Below, one piece after another: positions 6,366 to 7,531 of a stretch of 7,531 nucleotides of DNA; within the stretch, counting starts at the first letter, position 1, and each line of letters starts with the position of its first letter. Source of the DNA: an uncultured Robiginitomaculum sp. (GTDB taxonomy: Bacteria > Pseudomonadota > Alphaproteobacteria > Caulobacterales > Maricaulaceae); assembly GCA_938003555.1 (NCBI GenBank), contig CALKXN010000261.1, forward strand, positions 1 through 7,531, in the 5' to 3' direction. Made by a program: the position numbers and the translations under genes. Under the pieces are notes generated by a model. It saw only the letters and a program-made list of their open reading frames with translations. It was not told the DNA's origin and did not search any database.

Positions 6366-6923
6366 ATGGCAAAATCACCTGCGAAACCTAAAGCAAAAGC
6401 GAAACCTAAGGCAAAAGCAAAAGCTGCGCCAAAAGCAACCGCAAAGGAAGCGCCGGCAGCGGCCCCTCAGGAGCAAGGCGAACAAAACGCGCCAATGCTG
6501 CGCGTCCTGGCGCAATATATCAAAGATGCCAGTTTTGAAAATCCAGGTGCGCCGGAATCGCTGCGCGCGGATCTGCCTGCGCCCGGAATTGACCTGAACG
6601 TCGAAGTCAAAGGCGCGCCGCTAGATGACAATACCGCCGAAGTCACGATCATGATCACGGCCAATGCAAAGCGCGGCAATGATGTCGCCTTCATCTCTGA
6701 GCTTGAATATTCAGGTCTGTTCGCCTTTGCCAATATCCCAGTCGAGCAGCTTAAAGGCATTATGCTGGTTGAATGCCCGCGCATCCTCTTCCCCTTTGCG
6801 CGTCAGATCCTCGCAAATATGACGCAGCAGGGCGGCTTCCCGCCGCTAATGCTTGACCCGATTGATTTCGCGCAGCTGTTCCATCAGCAAGGCGGCGGTC
6901 AAGAAAGCCCCGTCCTGAACTAA
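6366..6923 (+). CDS. secB: SecB, protein-export chaperone, with Lys/Ala/Pro-rich N-terminal tail
   Basis: SecB is a cytoplasmic tetrameric chaperone that keeps presecretory proteins unfolded and delivers them to SecA. The core starts near residue 43 (PMLRVLAQYIKDASFENPGAP) and includes DLNVEVKG (76-83), ELEYSGLFAF (112-121), ECPRILFPFARQIL (136-149) and FPPLMLDPIDFAQLF (158-172), all typical of the family. The protein is 185 residues, against about 155-165 for usual SecB, because of a tail (1-40) with ten lysines and many alanines and prolines. I chose the ATG at 6366, where MAKSPAKP starts, with AAAGAGA about 7 bases upstream. An in-frame TTG at 6270 would add 32 unconserved residues and lacks a ribosome-binding site. 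The core assignment is secure; the tail has no assigned function. Confidence 0.96.
   Translation: MAKSPAKPKAKAKPKAKAKAAPKATAKEAPAAAPQEQGEQNAPMLRVLAQYIKDASFENPGAPESLRADLPAPGIDLNVEVKGAPLDDNTAEVTIMITANAKRGNDVAFISELEYSGLFAFANIPVEQLKGIMLVECPRILFPFARQILANMTQQGGFPPLMLDPIDFAQLFHQQGGGQESPVLN
6387..6422 (+). repeat. Two-copy 18-base tandem repeat inside secB (PKAKAK x2)
   Basis: Two adjacent 18-base units (6387-6404 and 6405-6422) differ at only two positions, both silent, and each encodes PKAKAK. This suggests the lysine-rich tail of SecB grew, at least partly, by tandem duplication. Confidence 0.8.
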
Positions 6924-7057
6924 TCACGCCCCAAGGCGCGTCTGTAACCTTTCCGCATTTACATGCATCAGGACTGGCGGGCGCGCGACAGAGTGCTATA
7001 AGCGCTCAAATCAATTCGTGGCCTCAGGGCCGCACATATTATGAATAGGACCTCACC
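6924..7057 (+). promoter_or_regulatory. secB-DUF3576 intergenic region: possible promoter and leader hairpin
   Basis: No terminator with a T-run follows secB; CGCC-CCAA-GGCG (6927-6938) is only a 4-bp stem. A possible -10 TATAAG (6997-7002) occurs in the context GTGCTATAAG, but the bases 17 upstream (CTGGCG) are a weak -35. Downstream, GTGGCC (7018-7023) and GGCC-G-CAC (7028-7035) can pair around the loop TCAG with one bulge. AGGA (7047-7050) is the ribosome-binding site for the next gene, 7 bases before its ATG. Confidence 0.3.
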
Positions 7058-7504
7058 ATGAGCTCTGGTTTGACTAAAATTATCGCTGCGGCGCTAACGG
7101 CAACTTTGCTGGCGGGCTGCGCCAATAATGGTATCTTTAAGCGTAAAGCCAAAGACACAGTATCATCACGCACAATGGCAGCGCCAAAAATCGGCGTGAA
7201 CAAATATTTGTGGCGCGCCTCGCTCGAGACCCTAAATTTTATGCCCATGTCTGACATTGACCCCTTTGGCGGCGTGATCCTGACAGAATGGCATTCAAAC
7301 GCCGAAGCGCCAAATGAGCGCCTTAAGGTGAATGTCTATATTCTGGATACGCAGCTGCGCGCAGACGCCCTGAAAGTTGGCGTGTTCAAACAAGTCAAAA
7401 GCGGCGGCGGATGGCAAGACGCTCCCGTTGATGCCGATACAGGACGCACGCTTGAAAACGCAATTCTTACGCGGGCGCGTGAATTATATATTGCGTCAAA
7501 TTAG
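7058..7504 (+). CDS. DUF3576 domain lipoprotein
   Basis: This 148-residue protein has a signal of the lipoprotein kind: basic/hydrophobic MSSGLTKIIAAALTATLLAGC with the ideal lipobox LLAGC (C21), so it is probably lipidated at the envelope. The mature part carries the DUF3576 pattern IGVNKYLWRASLETLNFMP (45-63), DPFGGVILTEW (68-78), NERLKVNVYILD (86-97) and a C-terminal LENAILTRARELYIA. The family is, to my knowledge, essentially alphaproteobacterial and has no assigned function. In relatives it is often near leuS and the LPS-assembly lipoprotein gene lptE, which would lie beyond the right edge. The ATG is preceded by AGGA at a 7-base spacing. It follows secB on the same strand after 134 bases and may have its own promoter. 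Confidence 0.9.
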   Translation: MSSGLTKIIAAALTATLLAGCANNGIFKRKAKDTVSSRTMAAPKIGVNKYLWRASLETLNFMPMSDIDPFGGVILTEWHSNAEAPNERLKVNVYILDTQLRADALKVGVFKQVKSGGGWQDAPVDADTGRTLENAILTRARELYIASN

Positions 7505-7531
7505 ACGATTTATAATTAAGTAAATGAAGAC

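Noticed and set aside
7041..7061. Six-codon leader frame (MNRTSP) whose TGA overlaps the DUF3576 ATG
   Set aside because: It is too short to be more than chance, its ATG lacks a ribosome-binding site, and AGGA properly serves the ATG at 7058.
7505..7531. TATAAT at 7511-7516 and an ATG at 7524 as promoter and start of a next gene
   Set aside because: There is no -35 at a usable spacing, the ATG is only 8 bases from the hexamer, and two codons before the window edge cannot identify a gene.
1..7531. Search for mobile elements, CRISPR arrays, tRNA/rRNA genes, toxin-antitoxin or defence genes
   Set aside because: No terminal inverted repeats, transposase or integrase motifs, regular repeat-spacer pattern or RNA-gene signatures were seen; nearly all sequence is accounted for by core genes.

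Overview
The window looks like chromosomal core DNA of an alphaproteobacterium. The clues are an NFU_N-NifU type Nfu protein, a Fur without the structural-zinc cysteines (the Fur/Mur form common in alphaproteobacteria), a Tim44/TimA-family protein, SecB, and a DUF3576 lipoprotein, a family I know only from alphaproteobacteria. GC looks moderate, with many GCGC-type words. A marine Caulobacterales/Hyphomonadaceae-like lineage is a guess from general feel, not a demonstrated assignment. I see no mobile element, CRISPR array, rRNA or tRNA.

Left block (1-1896, + strand): the 3' part of an Nfu iron-sulfur carrier gene, then tsaB (t6A tRNA modification), rimI (ribosomal-protein N-acetyltransferase, ATGA overlap with tsaB) and fur, closely spaced and probably co-transcribed. 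Then hslU (1968-3269, + strand), the ATPase/unfoldase of the HslUV protease. It has a near-consensus sigma-32 heat-shock promoter of its own, and an inverted repeat that covers its ribosome-binding site. No hslV is visible.

Middle block (6206 down to 3259, - strand): a Tim44/TimA-like membrane-anchored protein, the lytic transglycosylase MltA (lipoprotein), an Smr-domain protein (start overlaps the mltA stop by one base) and a small exported protein of unknown function. The last gene runs head-on into hslU and overlaps its stop by 11 bases.

Right block (+ strand): secB, divergent from the Tim44-like gene across a 159-base region with two dyad symmetries, and then a DUF3576 lipoprotein. The SecB carries an unusual Lys/Ala/Pro-rich N-terminal tail.

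The theme is housekeeping: Fe-S and tRNA maturation, metal regulation, heat-shock proteolysis, envelope remodelling and protein export. I found no convincing new multi-gene system. The points most worth a second look are the hslU promoter/hairpin arrangement, the SecB tail, the small exported protein and the dyads in the divergent promoter region.
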